From NCBI GenBank assembly GCA_022841365.1, contig JALHRP010000029.1:1-46111 (forward strand): 46,111 nucleotides of DNA. The letters are read 5' to 3'. The stretch's first letter is position 1. Each line of letters begins with the position of its first letter. Below are positions 1 to 7,680 of the stretch, in pieces. This DNA comes from Chitinophagaceae bacterium (GTDB lineage: Bacteria; Bacteroidota; Bacteroidia; Chitinophagales; Chitinophagaceae). Under the pieces are notes generated by a model. The model was not told the origin of the DNA and did not search any database. It saw only the letters and a list, made by a program, of their open reading frames with translations. The position numbers and the translations under genes were made by a program.

Positions 1-115
1 TAAAGCAACGGATCTCGGATTATCTGCTGTTGTATTTGACCGTGGCGGATACCTTTATCACGGCCGTGTAAAAGCAATTGCTGAAGCTGCACGTGAAGCT
101 GGTTTAAAATTCTAA
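1..115 (+). CDS. rplR: Large ribosomal subunit protein uL18 (C-terminal part)
   Basis: Only the last 37 codons are inside the window; the reading frame starts at base 2 and ends at the TAA at 113-115. The visible tail ([20 protein letters not shown], then [13 protein letters not shown]) is the conserved C-terminus of L18, which binds 5S rRNA in the large subunit. Its position directly before rpsE is the standard spc-operon order, and only 28 bp separate the two genes. Identity is firm from both sequence and context; the 5' part lies outside the window. Confidence 0.95.
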   Translation, partial: KATDLGLSAVVFDRGGYLYHGRVKAIAEAAREAGLKF

Positions 116-143
116 TCAATCGTAAACATTTAATACACTATAA

Positions 144-662
144 ATGTCGCAAGTAATTACAAACAAAGTGAAAGCCGGAGATCTGGAACTGAAAGAAAAA
201 GTTGTTGCCATTAACCGTGTTGTGAAAACAACAAAAGGTGGCCGTGCTTTCAGCTTTTCTGCACTGGTTGTAGTAGGAAATGAAAATGGTGTTGTAGGTC
301 ATGGTTTAGGTAAAGCCAAGGAAGTACAACAGGCTATTGCAAAAGGAATTGAAGATGCAAAGAAGAACCTGATTAAAGTGCCTGTAATGAAAGGTACTAT
401 TCCTCACGATCAACTGGCAAAAGAAGGTGCTGCTAAAGTATTAATTAAGCCCGCTGCTCATGGTACGGGTGTAATTGCCGGAGGCAGTATGCGTGCAGTA
501 TTGGAAAGCGCAGGTGTTACAGACGTATTGGCAAAGTCACTTGGTTCAGCAAATCCGCACAACGTGGTAAAAGCTACATTCAAAGCACTCGCTATGTTGC
601 GTGAGCCCATCAATGTATCTAAAACACGCAGCCTTGCATTAAAGAGAGTATTTAACGGATAA
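144..662 (+). CDS. rpsE: Small ribosomal subunit protein uS5
   Basis: This is the 172-residue S5 protein of the 30S subunit, which contributes to decoding fidelity. The N-terminal S5 double-stranded-RNA-binding-like domain is visible around residues 15-80 ([20 protein letters not shown], then [20 protein letters not shown]), followed by the C-terminal domain with [19 protein letters not shown]. Length is normal for Bacteroidota. It lies between rplR and rpmD as in other spc operons. The 86-bp spacer to rpmD is unusually long for this operon and holds an inverted low-complexity element (separate entry). Confidence 0.97.
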   Translation: MSQVITNKVKAGDLELKEKVVAINRVVKTTKGGRAFSFSALVVVGNENGVVGHGLGKAKEVQQAIAKGIEDAKKNLIKVPVMKGTIPHDQLAKEGAAKVLIKPAAHGTGVIAGGSMRAVLESAGVTDVLAKSLGSANPHNVVKATFKALAMLREPINVSKTRSLALKRVFNG

Positions 663-668
663 GAAAAT

Positions 669-740
669 ACGTTTAATGTTTCAAGTTGAAGGTTGAATGT
701 TTTGGATACCTTAAACTTTAAACCTTCAAACCTTAAACTG
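669..740. repeat. Inverted quasi-tandem element in the rpsE-rpmD spacer
   Basis: Between the rpsE stop and the rpmD start, the right half reads as consecutive 7-8 base words (CCTTAAA, CTTTAAA, CCTTCAAA, CCTTAAA). The left half carries the reverse complement in degenerate form: AAGTTGAAGGTTGAATGTTT against AAGGTTTGAAGGTTTAAAGTTT. A transcript could fold into one long imperfect stem inside the ribosomal-protein mRNA. I see no coding potential. Function is unknown. Confidence 0.6.
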
Positions 741-748
741 AATTTCAA

Positions 749-931
749 ATGAAAAAGATAAAAATTACTTTAGTTAAAAGCCCGATTGACAGACCGGAAC
801 GCCAGAAGCAAACGCTGAAGGCCTTGGGTTTGAACAAAACAAATTCTACCAATGAGGTAGTAGGCACTCCTCAGATTCTTGGAATGATTCAGAAAGTGAA
901 TCACCTGTTAAAGGTTGAAGAGTTAGCTTAA
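749..931 (+). CDS. rpmD: Large ribosomal subunit protein uL30
   Basis: This is a 60-residue L30 protein of the 50S subunit. The family signature is visible: KIKITLVKSPIDRPERQKQT at the start, then LGLNKTNSTNEVVGTPQILGMIQKVNHLLKVEE. L30 is a short single-domain protein of about 60 residues, so the gene is complete. It sits between rpsE and rplO, the conserved spc order. The 146-bp spacer to rplO is long and structured (separate entries). Confidence 0.96.
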   Translation: MKKIKITLVKSPIDRPERQKQTLKALGLNKTNSTNEVVGTPQILGMIQKVNHLLKVEELA

Positions 932-971
932 TTTGATTATGTGAAGATGGGCTCATCAATAATTCCGGAGC

Positions 972-1018
972 TTTCATTTTCAAATTTTCAAATTCATATA
1001 TTTTCAAATTATTCAAAG
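972..1018. repeat. TTTTCAAATT tandem words in the rpmD-rplO spacer
   Basis: The spacer reads as repeated TTTTCAAATT-like words (CATTTTCAAATTTTCAAATT, then ATTTTCAAATTATTCAAA). The same word family recurs in the groES-groEL spacer about 40 kb away (41641-41747). Here it is mainly in one orientation. There is no ORF. Confidence 0.6.
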
Positions 1019-1021
1019 CGA

Positions 1022-1056
1022 GCTCCGTTCCGATAACTGTCGGAAGCTTTCGGAGC
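1022..1056 (+). other. Stem-loop upstream of rplO
   Basis: GCTCCG (1022-1027) pairs with CGGAGC (1051-1056), and TTCCGA (1028-1033) pairs with TCGGAA (1040-1045), leaving loop TAACTG and a five-base bulge. There is no T-run, so this is not a classic terminator. It lies 22 bp before the rplO start and could act in RNA processing or translational control, but the sequence does not show which. Confidence 0.5.
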
Positions 1057-1077
1057 GTAAGTACAAAATAAAAGCAA

Positions 1078-1527
1078 ATGAAACTGCACACATTAAAACC
1101 TGCTGAAGGTTCTACTCACAAAGAAAAACGTATTGGTCGTGGTGAAGCATCCGGTAAGGGTGGTACATCTACAAAAGGTAACAAGGGCGGACAAAGCCGT
1201 GCCGGTTATAAAAGCAAAATGGCTCACGAAGGTGGACAGATGCCTATTCAGCGTCGTGTTCCTAAGCGTGGCTTCAAAAACCCGGATCGTGTTGAGTACC
1301 GTGTATTTAACCTGGGACAGGTGGAGCAGCTTGCTGAAAAGTATGCCATCAGTGAGTTTTCAGTTGAAAACCTCTATGTAAATGGATTAATTAACCGTAC
1401 AGACAGAGTGAAAATTCTGGCTAACGGAGAAATTAAAACCAAGCTTACTTTCAAGGTAAATGCCTTAAGTGAAAAAGCAAAAGCTGCTATTGAAGCAGCC
1501 GGTGGAAGCGTTGAACTTGTGAAGTAA
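1078..1527 (+). CDS. rplO: Large ribosomal subunit protein uL15
   Basis: This is a 149-residue L15 protein, a late assembly protein of the 50S subunit. The glycine- and lysine-rich N-terminal extension typical of L15 is visible (KRIGRGEASGKGGTSTKGNK, then GGQSRAGYKSKMAHEGGQMPIQRRVPKRGF). The globular C-terminal domain contains VNGLINRTDRVKILANGE. Length is normal. It is followed by secY after 77 bp, with a terminator-like hairpin in between. Confidence 0.97.
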   Translation: MKLHTLKPAEGSTHKEKRIGRGEASGKGGTSTKGNKGGQSRAGYKSKMAHEGGQMPIQRRVPKRGFKNPDRVEYRVFNLGQVEQLAEKYAISEFSVENLYVNGLINRTDRVKILANGEIKTKLTFKVNALSEKAKAAIEAAGGSVELVK

Positions 1528-1546
1528 TTTTTCCCGATATTTGCCC

Positions 1547-1570
1547 GACGCATGAAAGTGCGTCTTTTTT
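1547..1570 (+). terminator. Intrinsic terminator or attenuator between rplO and secY
   Basis: GACGCA (1547-1552), loop TGAAAG and TGCGTC (1559-1564) are followed directly by six T residues and a further T-rich stretch. It has the form of a rho-independent terminator but sits inside the ribosomal operon, so it may lower secY-map expression relative to the ribosomal genes. The stem is only 6 bp, so strength is uncertain. Confidence 0.65.
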
Positions 1571-1604
1571 CTTTTCAGCAATTATTTAAAAAAGAATTTT
1601 TCCA

Positions 1605-2945
1605 GTGAAAAAACTGATACAAACCCTTAAGAATATCTGGAGCATTGAAGAGTTGAAGAGTAAGATTATTTACACGCTTCTTTTGCTTCTTGTATATCGT
1701 GTGGGTTCACATATTGTTTTGCCGGGCGTTGATCCAAACGGATTGAGCGCTTTAAACTCAAAAGCAAAAGAAGGTATTCTCGGTATTTTTGATTCGTTTG
1801 CAGGAGGTGCTTTTTCCAGTGCTTCTATTTTTGCATTGGGCATCATGCCTTATATCTCTGCTTCCATCTTTATGCAGTTGATGAGCATTCTTGTTCCGCA
1901 GTTACAGAAGATGCAGAAAGAAGGTGAGAGCGGACGTAAAAAAATCAATCAATGGACAAGATACCTCACGGTGATTGTAACCATCTTCCAGGCAAGCGCA
2001 TATGTAACTTACTTAAAGAGCCCTGAAATTGCACAAGGTGCCATCATTGAATCATTCAGCGCTTATTTCTGGTTATCTACTACAATTGTTTTAACTGCAG
2101 GTACATTGTTTGTGATGTGGTTAGGTGAACGCATTACTGATAAAGGATTAGGTAACGGTACATCACTCATTATCATGATTGGTATCCTTGCACGTTTCCC
2201 TGCATCAATTGCTGCAGAATTTGATTCTAAATCAGGTAATGTTGGCGGTGGCTTGTTGATGTTTATGATTGAGATTGCGATCTTGATTGCCATCATTATG
2301 GGACTCATCATTCTTGTACAAGGTGTACGGAAAATCGCTATCAACTATGCCAAGCAGATTGTTGGTAACAAACAATTTGGTGGTGCACGCCAGTTCTTAC
2401 CCATTAAGGTAAACAGCTCAGGTGTAATGCCCATCATTTTTGCACAGGCCATCATGTTCCTGCCTACATTGTTAACAGGCTTTAATGCTACAAAAGGTAT
2501 TGCAGCTACATTGAGTGATCATGGAAATATCTGGTATATGGTGATCTATTCAATTCTTGTAATTGGATTCACCTTCCTGTACACAGCCTTGATCTTTAAC
2601 CCTAAGCAGATTGCTGATAACTTAAAACAGAACAATGGTTTTGTACCGGGTGTAAAACCGGGACAACCCACTGCTGATTATATTGGCCAGATCATGGATC
2701 GGATTACATTGCCGGGTGCTATCTTCCTTGCAATTGTTGGTATTTTACCGGGTGTTGCAAAGAACTTAGGAGTAACCAGCGGTTTCTCTACATTCTTTGG
2801 TGGTACTTCTTTGCTGATCATGGTTGGTGTAATCTTAGATACCTTACAGCAAATTGAAACGCATTTATTAATGAGACAATATGATGGATTAATGAAAGGC
2901 GGAAAAATTCAAGGTCGCCAGACAGTATCTTCAGCAGGCATTTAA
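1605..2945 (+). CDS. secY: Preprotein translocase subunit SecY
   Basis: This is the 446-residue channel subunit of the Sec translocon in the inner membrane. About ten hydrophobic segments are visible. Conserved SecY blocks include YRVGSHIVLPGVDPNGL near the N-terminus, ALGIMPYISASIFMQL (TM2), WLGERITDKGLGNGTSLIIM, VNSSGVMPIIFAQA, and NPKQIADNLKQNNGFVPGVK in the cytoplasmic loop that contacts SecA and the ribosome. The chosen start is GTG at 1605, because it gives the usual N-terminus (MKKLIQTLKNIWSIEELKSK). The gene follows rplO and is closed by a terminator before map. Confidence 0.97.
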   Translation: MKKLIQTLKNIWSIEELKSKIIYTLLLLLVYRVGSHIVLPGVDPNGLSALNSKAKEGILGIFDSFAGGAFSSASIFALGIMPYISASIFMQLMSILVPQLQKMQKEGESGRKKINQWTRYLTVIVTIFQASAYVTYLKSPEIAQGAIIESFSAYFWLSTTIVLTAGTLFVMWLGERITDKGLGNGTSLIIMIGILARFPASIAAEFDSKSGNVGGGLLMFMIEIAILIAIIMGLIILVQGVRKIAINYAKQIVGNKQFGGARQFLPIKVNSSGVMPIIFAQAIMFLPTLLTGFNATKGIAATLSDHGNIWYMVIYSILVIGFTFLYTALIFNPKQIADNLKQNNGFVPGVKPGQPTADYIGQIMDRITLPGAIFLAIVGILPGVAKNLGVTSGFSTFFGGTSLLIMVGVILDTLQQIETHLLMRQYDGLMKGGKIQGRQTVSSAGI

Positions 2946-2967
2946 TAAACACATTAATATAAGATAA

Positions 2968-2995
2968 ACCCTGGCAGCAATAGCCGGGGTTTTTT
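2968..2995 (+). terminator. Intrinsic terminator after secY
   Basis: CCCTGGC (2969-2975) pairs with GCCGGGG (2983-2989) with one G-U pair, followed by six T residues. It lies 23 bp after the secY stop and 12 bp before the map start, so map depends on read-through or on an unseen promoter. Confidence 0.8.
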
Positions 2996-3007
2996 AATAC
3001 TTGATTT

Positions 3008-3814
3008 ATGATTCATTATCGTTCACCTGTAGAAATTGAATTGATCCGCAAAAGTGCATTGCTGGTTGGTGATGCAATTGCCGAAGCTGCTAAAATGCTC
3101 AAAGCAGGTGTTACCACCATGCAGGTAGATGCAAGACTGGAACAGTTTATTCTGGATAACGGTGCCGCATCTAATTTCAAAAATTACCAGAACAGTTATC
3201 CGTTTGTAAGCTGCATATCGGTGAACGATGCTGTGGTGCATGGCTTTCCTACAAATAAAGTGTTGAAAGACGGTGATATTGTTTCTGTAGATGTGGGTGT
3301 ATTCAAGAACGGTTATCATGGAGATAGTGCTTACACATTTATCATCGGATCAACAACAGATGATGTAAAAAAATTACTGCGGGTAACAAAAGAGTCGTTG
3401 TACAAAGGAATTGAAAAAGCAGTGCATGGTAACCGTACCGGTGATATTGCGTTTGCTATACAGGACTATACAGAGAAACAACATGGATATGGTGTGGTGC
3501 GTGAACTGGTGGGTCATGGTATTGGAAGAAACCTGCACGAAGATCCGCAGGTGCCTAACTTTGGTAAGAGGGGAACAGGTTCAAAATTAAAAGAAGGAAC
3601 AGTGATCGCTATTGAACCTATGATTAATATGGGCGTAAAAGAAGTGTATCACGACGAAGATGGATGGACTATCCGTACTGCCGATGGCAAACCATCTGCT
3701 CACTATGAACATGATGTATGTGTAAAGAAAGGGAAGGCCGATATTCTTTCTTCCTTTGCTGCCATTGAAGCAGCTGAAAAGGCAAATCCAAATCTGGATG
3801 CATCATATTACTGA
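3008..3814 (+). CDS. map: Type I methionine aminopeptidase
   Basis: This 268-residue cytosolic metalloenzyme removes the initiator methionine from new proteins. The pita-bread fold motifs are present: VHGFPTNKVLKDGDIVSVDV (first metal Asp), GYHGDSAYTF (second Asp), LVGHGIGRNLHEDPQVPNFG (metal His), AIEPM (metal Glu), and a final YEHDVCV near the C-terminus. Length matches the bacterial type I family. It follows secY as in other Bacteroidota, but infA, rpmJ and the alpha operon do not follow; an M20 peptidase does. ATG at 3008 is the only good start. Confidence 0.95.
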   Translation: MIHYRSPVEIELIRKSALLVGDAIAEAAKMLKAGVTTMQVDARLEQFILDNGAASNFKNYQNSYPFVSCISVNDAVVHGFPTNKVLKDGDIVSVDVGVFKNGYHGDSAYTFIIGSTTDDVKKLLRVTKESLYKGIEKAVHGNRTGDIAFAIQDYTEKQHGYGVVRELVGHGIGRNLHEDPQVPNFGKRGTGSKLKEGTVIAIEPMINMGVKEVYHDEDGWTIRTADGKPSAHYEHDVCVKKGKADILSSFAAIEAAEKANPNLDASYY

Positions 3815-3848
3815 CCGATTCAGTAAATTACACTTCTAATAAAAGTGT

Positions 3849-5384
3849 ATGATCAAAAAAATAATATTCATGAGTGCTGCTGTTTTCTGCACTCATTTTT
3901 TATTGGCACAAAGTCCTGAAACAAACAAGATCAGGCAATACAGACAGGCAAATGAGCATCAACTGCTTTCCGATTTTGTTTCTTTTCTTTCTATCCCAAA
4001 CATCGTAGGCGATTCAATCAGTATACGTCACAATGCAGATTACATTATGCAGGCGATGCGTAACAAAGGAATTGAGAACATTCAATTGCTTTATCCAACT
4101 ACTGTAAAATCTGTTCCTGCTGTTTATGGTGAAGTGAATGTGCCTGGTGCAACACAAACAATCATCTTCTATGCACACTACGATGGACAACCGGTGAATG
4201 CTGCGCAGTGGGCAAAAGGGTTGTCTCCGTTTGAACCAAAATTATTAAATGCATCATTAGAGAATAACGGAACAATCATTGATTTTCCAGCAAAGGATAA
4301 AGCCTTTGATCCGGAATGGCGCATTTATGCAAGAGGCGCCAGCGACGATAAGGCCGGTGTAATGGCCATCCTCAATGCATACGATGCAATTATTAAAACC
4401 GGCATGAAGCCAACGGTGAACATCAAGTTCTTTTTCGAAGGAGAAGAGGAAGCAGGCAGTGATCATTTGCATGAAATTTTGCAGAATTATAAAACCCTTC
4501 TGCAAAGCGATCTCTGGATCATTTGTGATGGACCTGTACATCAGTCGGGAAAAAAACAAGTGGTGTTTGGTGTAAGAGGAGATGCACATGTAAGTATATC
4601 GGTGTACGGATCAAAGCGACCTTTACATAGTGGTCATTATGGAAACTGGGCACCCAATCCGGCCATGCTGTTATCTCAATTACTCAGTTCAATGAAAGAT
4701 AAAAATGGTAAAGTAACCATTAAAGGATTTTATGATGATGTGGTTCCGCTGAGTGTGTCAGAAAAAAATGCATTGAAAGTTGTTCCCCCTGTTGATATAC
4801 AAATGAAAAATGAACTTGGGTTTACACAACAGGAGATCAGCAGTATGTCTTTGGCCGAATCAATTAACCTGCCATCGCTCAATATTAATGGAATGAACAG
4901 TGCAAATGTTGGTAAGAACGCCAGCAATGTTATACCAACCATTGCATCGGCAGTGCTTGATTTGCGTTTGGTTGTTGGTAATGATTGGAAGCGGCAGCAG
5001 CAGAAAGTAGTGGCACATATAAAAAGCCAGGGTTACTTTGTTACAGAACAGGAGCCAACAGACGAAGAGCGAAAAAAGTATGCAAAAATTGCAAAGGTCA
5101 ATTTGAGCAGTGGTTACAATGCACAGAAAACATCTATGGATTTACCCGTTGCAAAAAAAGTAATTGCAGCATTACAGTCCACTGTTCAGGATAAAGTAGT
5201 GTTGATGCCTACATTGGGAGGCAGTCTTCCATTGTTTGTGTTTGAACAATACCTGAAAGCAAAAACAATTACGGTACCCATTGCCAATCACGATAACAAT
5301 CAGCATGCAGAGAATGAAAACATCCGGTTACTAAATTTCTGGAATGGATTTGAAACAATGGCTGCTTTAATGATGATGAAGTAA
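3849..5384 (+). CDS. Secreted M20-family metallopeptidase (dipeptidase-like)
   Basis: This 511-residue protein has a signal peptide (residues 1-20, ending LLAQ), so it is exported. The M20/ArgE/CPG2 fold is shown by FYAHYDGQP (His110 and Asp112), GASDDKAGV (bridging Asp), FFEGEEEAGS (catalytic and metal Glu), and a late IANHDNNQHAENE block with the last metal His. An inserted dimerisation domain is expected near residues 230-380. The family cleaves dipeptides or acylated amino acids; the substrate here cannot be read. It starts 34 bp after map, and a 7-bp hairpin (3829-3849) covers the start codon. The two downstream genes run in the same direction with short gaps and may be co-transcribed. 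Confidence 0.88.
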   Translation: MIKKIIFMSAAVFCTHFLLAQSPETNKIRQYRQANEHQLLSDFVSFLSIPNIVGDSISIRHNADYIMQAMRNKGIENIQLLYPTTVKSVPAVYGEVNVPGATQTIIFYAHYDGQPVNAAQWAKGLSPFEPKLLNASLENNGTIIDFPAKDKAFDPEWRIYARGASDDKAGVMAILNAYDAIIKTGMKPTVNIKFFFEGEEEAGSDHLHEILQNYKTLLQSDLWIICDGPVHQSGKKQVVFGVRGDAHVSISVYGSKRPLHSGHYGNWAPNPAMLLSQLLSSMKDKNGKVTIKGFYDDVVPLSVSEKNALKVVPPVDIQMKNELGFTQQEISSMSLAESINLPSLNINGMNSANVGKNASNVIPTIASAVLDLRLVVGNDWKRQQQKVVAHIKSQGYFVTEQEPTDEERKKYAKIAKVNLSSGYNAQKTSMDLPVAKKVIAALQSTVQDKVVLMPTLGGSLPLFVFEQYLKAKTITVPIANHDNNQHAENENIRLLNFWNGFETMAALMMMK

Positions 5385-5419
5385 CGGAGGTTATCGTTTT
5401 TTAATCAAAACAAAGCAAC

Positions 5420-6280
5420 ATGTCAAACGATCACAACGGGAATGAAGAACTGAACGAAGAGGAAAGGGAAAAGCTTCGTTTAGAGAATGAAATTCTGAAA
5501 ATAAAAATGCAAGCAGAGTTTGGTGCCATGTTTGGTGAGATGGGAGCTGAGCTTACACCTGAAATGGAGCATGCTTTTCTGCAGAATATCCTTGCGTTTG
5601 AAGCACAGTATCAGAACCGGAAAATGGTAAAAGTCTACGATATGCTGGGACGACCTGCGTACAAACCATTTGCTGAACTGGGTGTGGATGAAGTGAAACC
5701 TGAATTAAAACGGCTGCTTGAATTGATGCAGGAAAAAAATGTTCTGCTGCATGTAAAAACAAAATACCCGGCCGAACTGATCTATCGTTTTATTACAGAA
5801 GAATTATTTGAACATGAAACGGATGATATGGAAGTAGAAGGGATGAGTAAAAATTTCAGTTACGAAGAGTTTCATCCCAATCATAAAGCAGATATCGAAG
5901 AAGGAATGATGGAGTTTTTGAAACATTGGTTTGAACAAAGCTTTGATGAAAATTCCATGATCCTTTCTGAGCAAATGATTTTACCGAATGGCCCTGTTCC
6001 TTCCTTCATTTCAAAAACAGATGTATTACATCAGCTTCAATTGTTTTTTGACAGTTACCGGAAATTTGAAGACTGTCGTTTTGCTGTTATGGATATTGCG
6101 TTTCAATGGGATGATATACAAAGTAAAGGGATGGGCCATGCAGAAGGCGGTGTAAAATATAATGCAGTGCTTGAAAGCGGAGAGGTTCAATTGATTGAAG
6201 GCGGGTTTAAAATTTATTTTTCCAATGAGTTTGGTAAATGGCAGGTTATGTATTTTGTTTTTCCCGGCTTTAACTGGTAA
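5420..6280 (+). CDS. Uncharacterised cytosolic protein, possible NTF2-like C-terminus
   Basis: I do not recognise this 286-residue protein. It has no signal peptide or membrane segment and is acidic. Residues 5-40 are highly charged (NEELNEEEREKLRLENEILK) and probably helical or coiled-coil. The middle has conserved-looking aromatic and acidic blocks (YDMLGRPAYKPFAELGVDEV). From about residue 185 the pattern of helix, then FAVMDIAFQWDDIQSKGMGH, then two strands ending WQVMYFVFPGF would suit an NTF2/SnoaL-like fold; that is inference only. It ends 2 bp before the next gene, so the two are very likely translated from one mRNA. Confidence 0.75.
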   Translation: MSNDHNGNEELNEEEREKLRLENEILKIKMQAEFGAMFGEMGAELTPEMEHAFLQNILAFEAQYQNRKMVKVYDMLGRPAYKPFAELGVDEVKPELKRLLELMQEKNVLLHVKTKYPAELIYRFITEELFEHETDDMEVEGMSKNFSYEEFHPNHKADIEEGMMEFLKHWFEQSFDENSMILSEQMILPNGPVPSFISKTDVLHQLQLFFDSYRKFEDCRFAVMDIAFQWDDIQSKGMGHAEGGVKYNAVLESGEVQLIEGGFKIYFSNEFGKWQVMYFVFPGFNW

Positions 6281-6282
6281 GC

Positions 6283-7542
6283 ATGATTAAAAAAAAGAAA
6301 TTAATCGTAATAGGTGGTGGCGCTGCAGGTTTCTTTTGTGCCATTAATGCTGCAAGATTAAATCCGTCTTTAGAAGTTGTCTTGCTTGAAAAATCAAGTA
6401 AGCTGTTATCCAAAGTAAAAGTAAGCGGCGGCGGACGCTGCAACGTAACGCATGCCTGCTTTGAGATACAGGAGATGAGTAAACGGTACCCCCGTGGTGA
6501 ACATTTTGTACGCAAAGCATTTCATCAATTCTTTACGACCGATACCATTGAATGGTTTGAGTCGAGAGGGGTGAAGCTGAAAGCCGAAGCTGATGGACGG
6601 ATGTTTCCTGCAAGCAATTCATCACAAACCATTATAGATTGTTTGTTGAAAGAAGTGAATACTTACGGTGTTGAAATATTGATGAACAGAGAAGTGAGAA
6701 AGTTGAAAGTTCAAAATGGAAAACCCTCCGACGCAAAAGCTATGGAGGGTAAATGGGAAGTGGAGTTAAGTAATAATGAAATATTAACGGCAGATTTTGT
6801 ATGTGTGGCAAGCGGCGGTTTCCCCAAACTGCAGCAATTTGATTGGCTGAAGGAAACAGGTCATCAAATTATTACACCTGTGCCATCGTTGTTTACATTT
6901 AATATGCCCAATCATCCCATTACAAAATTGATGGGTGTAGTAGTGCCCGATGCAACCATTAAAATACAATCAACCAAATTAAAAAATACTGGACCCTTAC
7001 TTATTACACACTGGGGAATGAGCGGACCATGTGTATTAAAATTATCTGCCTGGGGTGCAAGAGAGTTACAGGAAAAAAATTATGATTTTTTAATTCTTGT
7101 AAACTGGTTAAACGACAGAAAAGAACAGGAAGTAAAAGAACAATTACAATTTACAAGGAACAATAACGGATCACAAAAGATCATCAACAATAATTTATTT
7201 CAACTGCCCAACAGACTCTGGCAATTTCTTTTACAGGAAGCCGGCGTAAAAGAAGAGTGGCGCTGGGCCGATCTTCCTTCAAAAGAACAAAATAAGTTGG
7301 TACAGCTTTTAGTGAATCACGAATTTCATGTAAAAGGAAAAACAACCTTTAAAGAAGAATTTGTTACGGCAGGTGGTGTTGATCTGAAGCAAGTAGATCC
7401 AAACACGATGCAGAGCAAACTGCATCCCGGTTTATTTTTTGCAGGCGAAATACTTGATGTTGACGGTATTACAGGTGGGTTTAATTTTCAACATGCGTGG
7501 ACCAGTGGATTTGTTGCAGCCAAAAGCATCGCTGCTGGATAG
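6283..7542 (+). CDS. HI0933/YhiN-family FAD-dependent oxidoreductase
   Basis: This 419-residue cytosolic flavoprotein has the N-terminal Rossmann dinucleotide-binding motif (IVIGGGAAGFFCAINAARLN) and the family hallmark KVKVSGGGRCNVTHA. The C-terminal FAD-contacting block is TAGGVDLKQVDPNTMQSKLH, then GLFFAGEILDVDGITGGFNF and QHAWTSGFVAA. These are the hallmarks of the HI0933/BaiN family. Some members reduce bile-acid or other enone substrates, but most have no assigned reaction. It starts 2 bp after the preceding unknown gene. Its stop codon (7540-7542) overlaps the first base of an inverted-repeat element. Confidence 0.9.
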   Translation: MIKKKKLIVIGGGAAGFFCAINAARLNPSLEVVLLEKSSKLLSKVKVSGGGRCNVTHACFEIQEMSKRYPRGEHFVRKAFHQFFTTDTIEWFESRGVKLKAEADGRMFPASNSSQTIIDCLLKEVNTYGVEILMNREVRKLKVQNGKPSDAKAMEGKWEVELSNNEILTADFVCVASGGFPKLQQFDWLKETGHQIITPVPSLFTFNMPNHPITKLMGVVVPDATIKIQSTKLKNTGPLLITHWGMSGPCVLKLSAWGARELQEKNYDFLILVNWLNDRKEQEVKEQLQFTRNNNGSQKIINNNLFQLPNRLWQFLLQEAGVKEEWRWADLPSKEQNKLVQLLVNHEFHVKGKTTFKEEFVTAGGVDLKQVDPNTMQSKLHPGLFFAGEILDVDGITGGFNFQHAWTSGFVAAKSIAAG

Positions 7543-7650
7543 AAACACGGATGACACAGATCGGGGCTGATATCACGGATTAAATGAGATAAATTTTGGC
7601 TGATAAAATAATCAGCTTTCATCCGCTAAAATTTGTGTCATCCATGTTTC
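7542..7650. repeat. About 109-bp inverted-repeat element (CGGATGACACAGAT type)
   Basis: GAAACACGGATGACACAGAT at 7542-7561 faces ATTTGTGTCATCCATGTTTC at 7631-7650, an inverted repeat matching at 18 of 20 positions. Between them is a smaller perfect hairpin, GCTGAT (7599-7604), AAAATA, ATCAGC (7611-7616), plus degenerate copies of the outer word (ATCACGGATTAAATGA; TTTCATCCGC). The element starts at the last base of the upstream stop codon and ends 30 bp before the next start. There is no ORF. It resembles a REP-like palindromic unit. Confidence 0.7.
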
Positions 7651-7680
7651 TATCACTAACTTTAAGCAAACCATTTCAGC

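Noticed and set aside
3829..3849. TACACTT/AAGTGTA hairpin at the M20 peptidase start considered as a riboswitch
   Set aside because: It is a single 7-bp stem with no aptamer-like structure around it; it is noted only within the gene entry.
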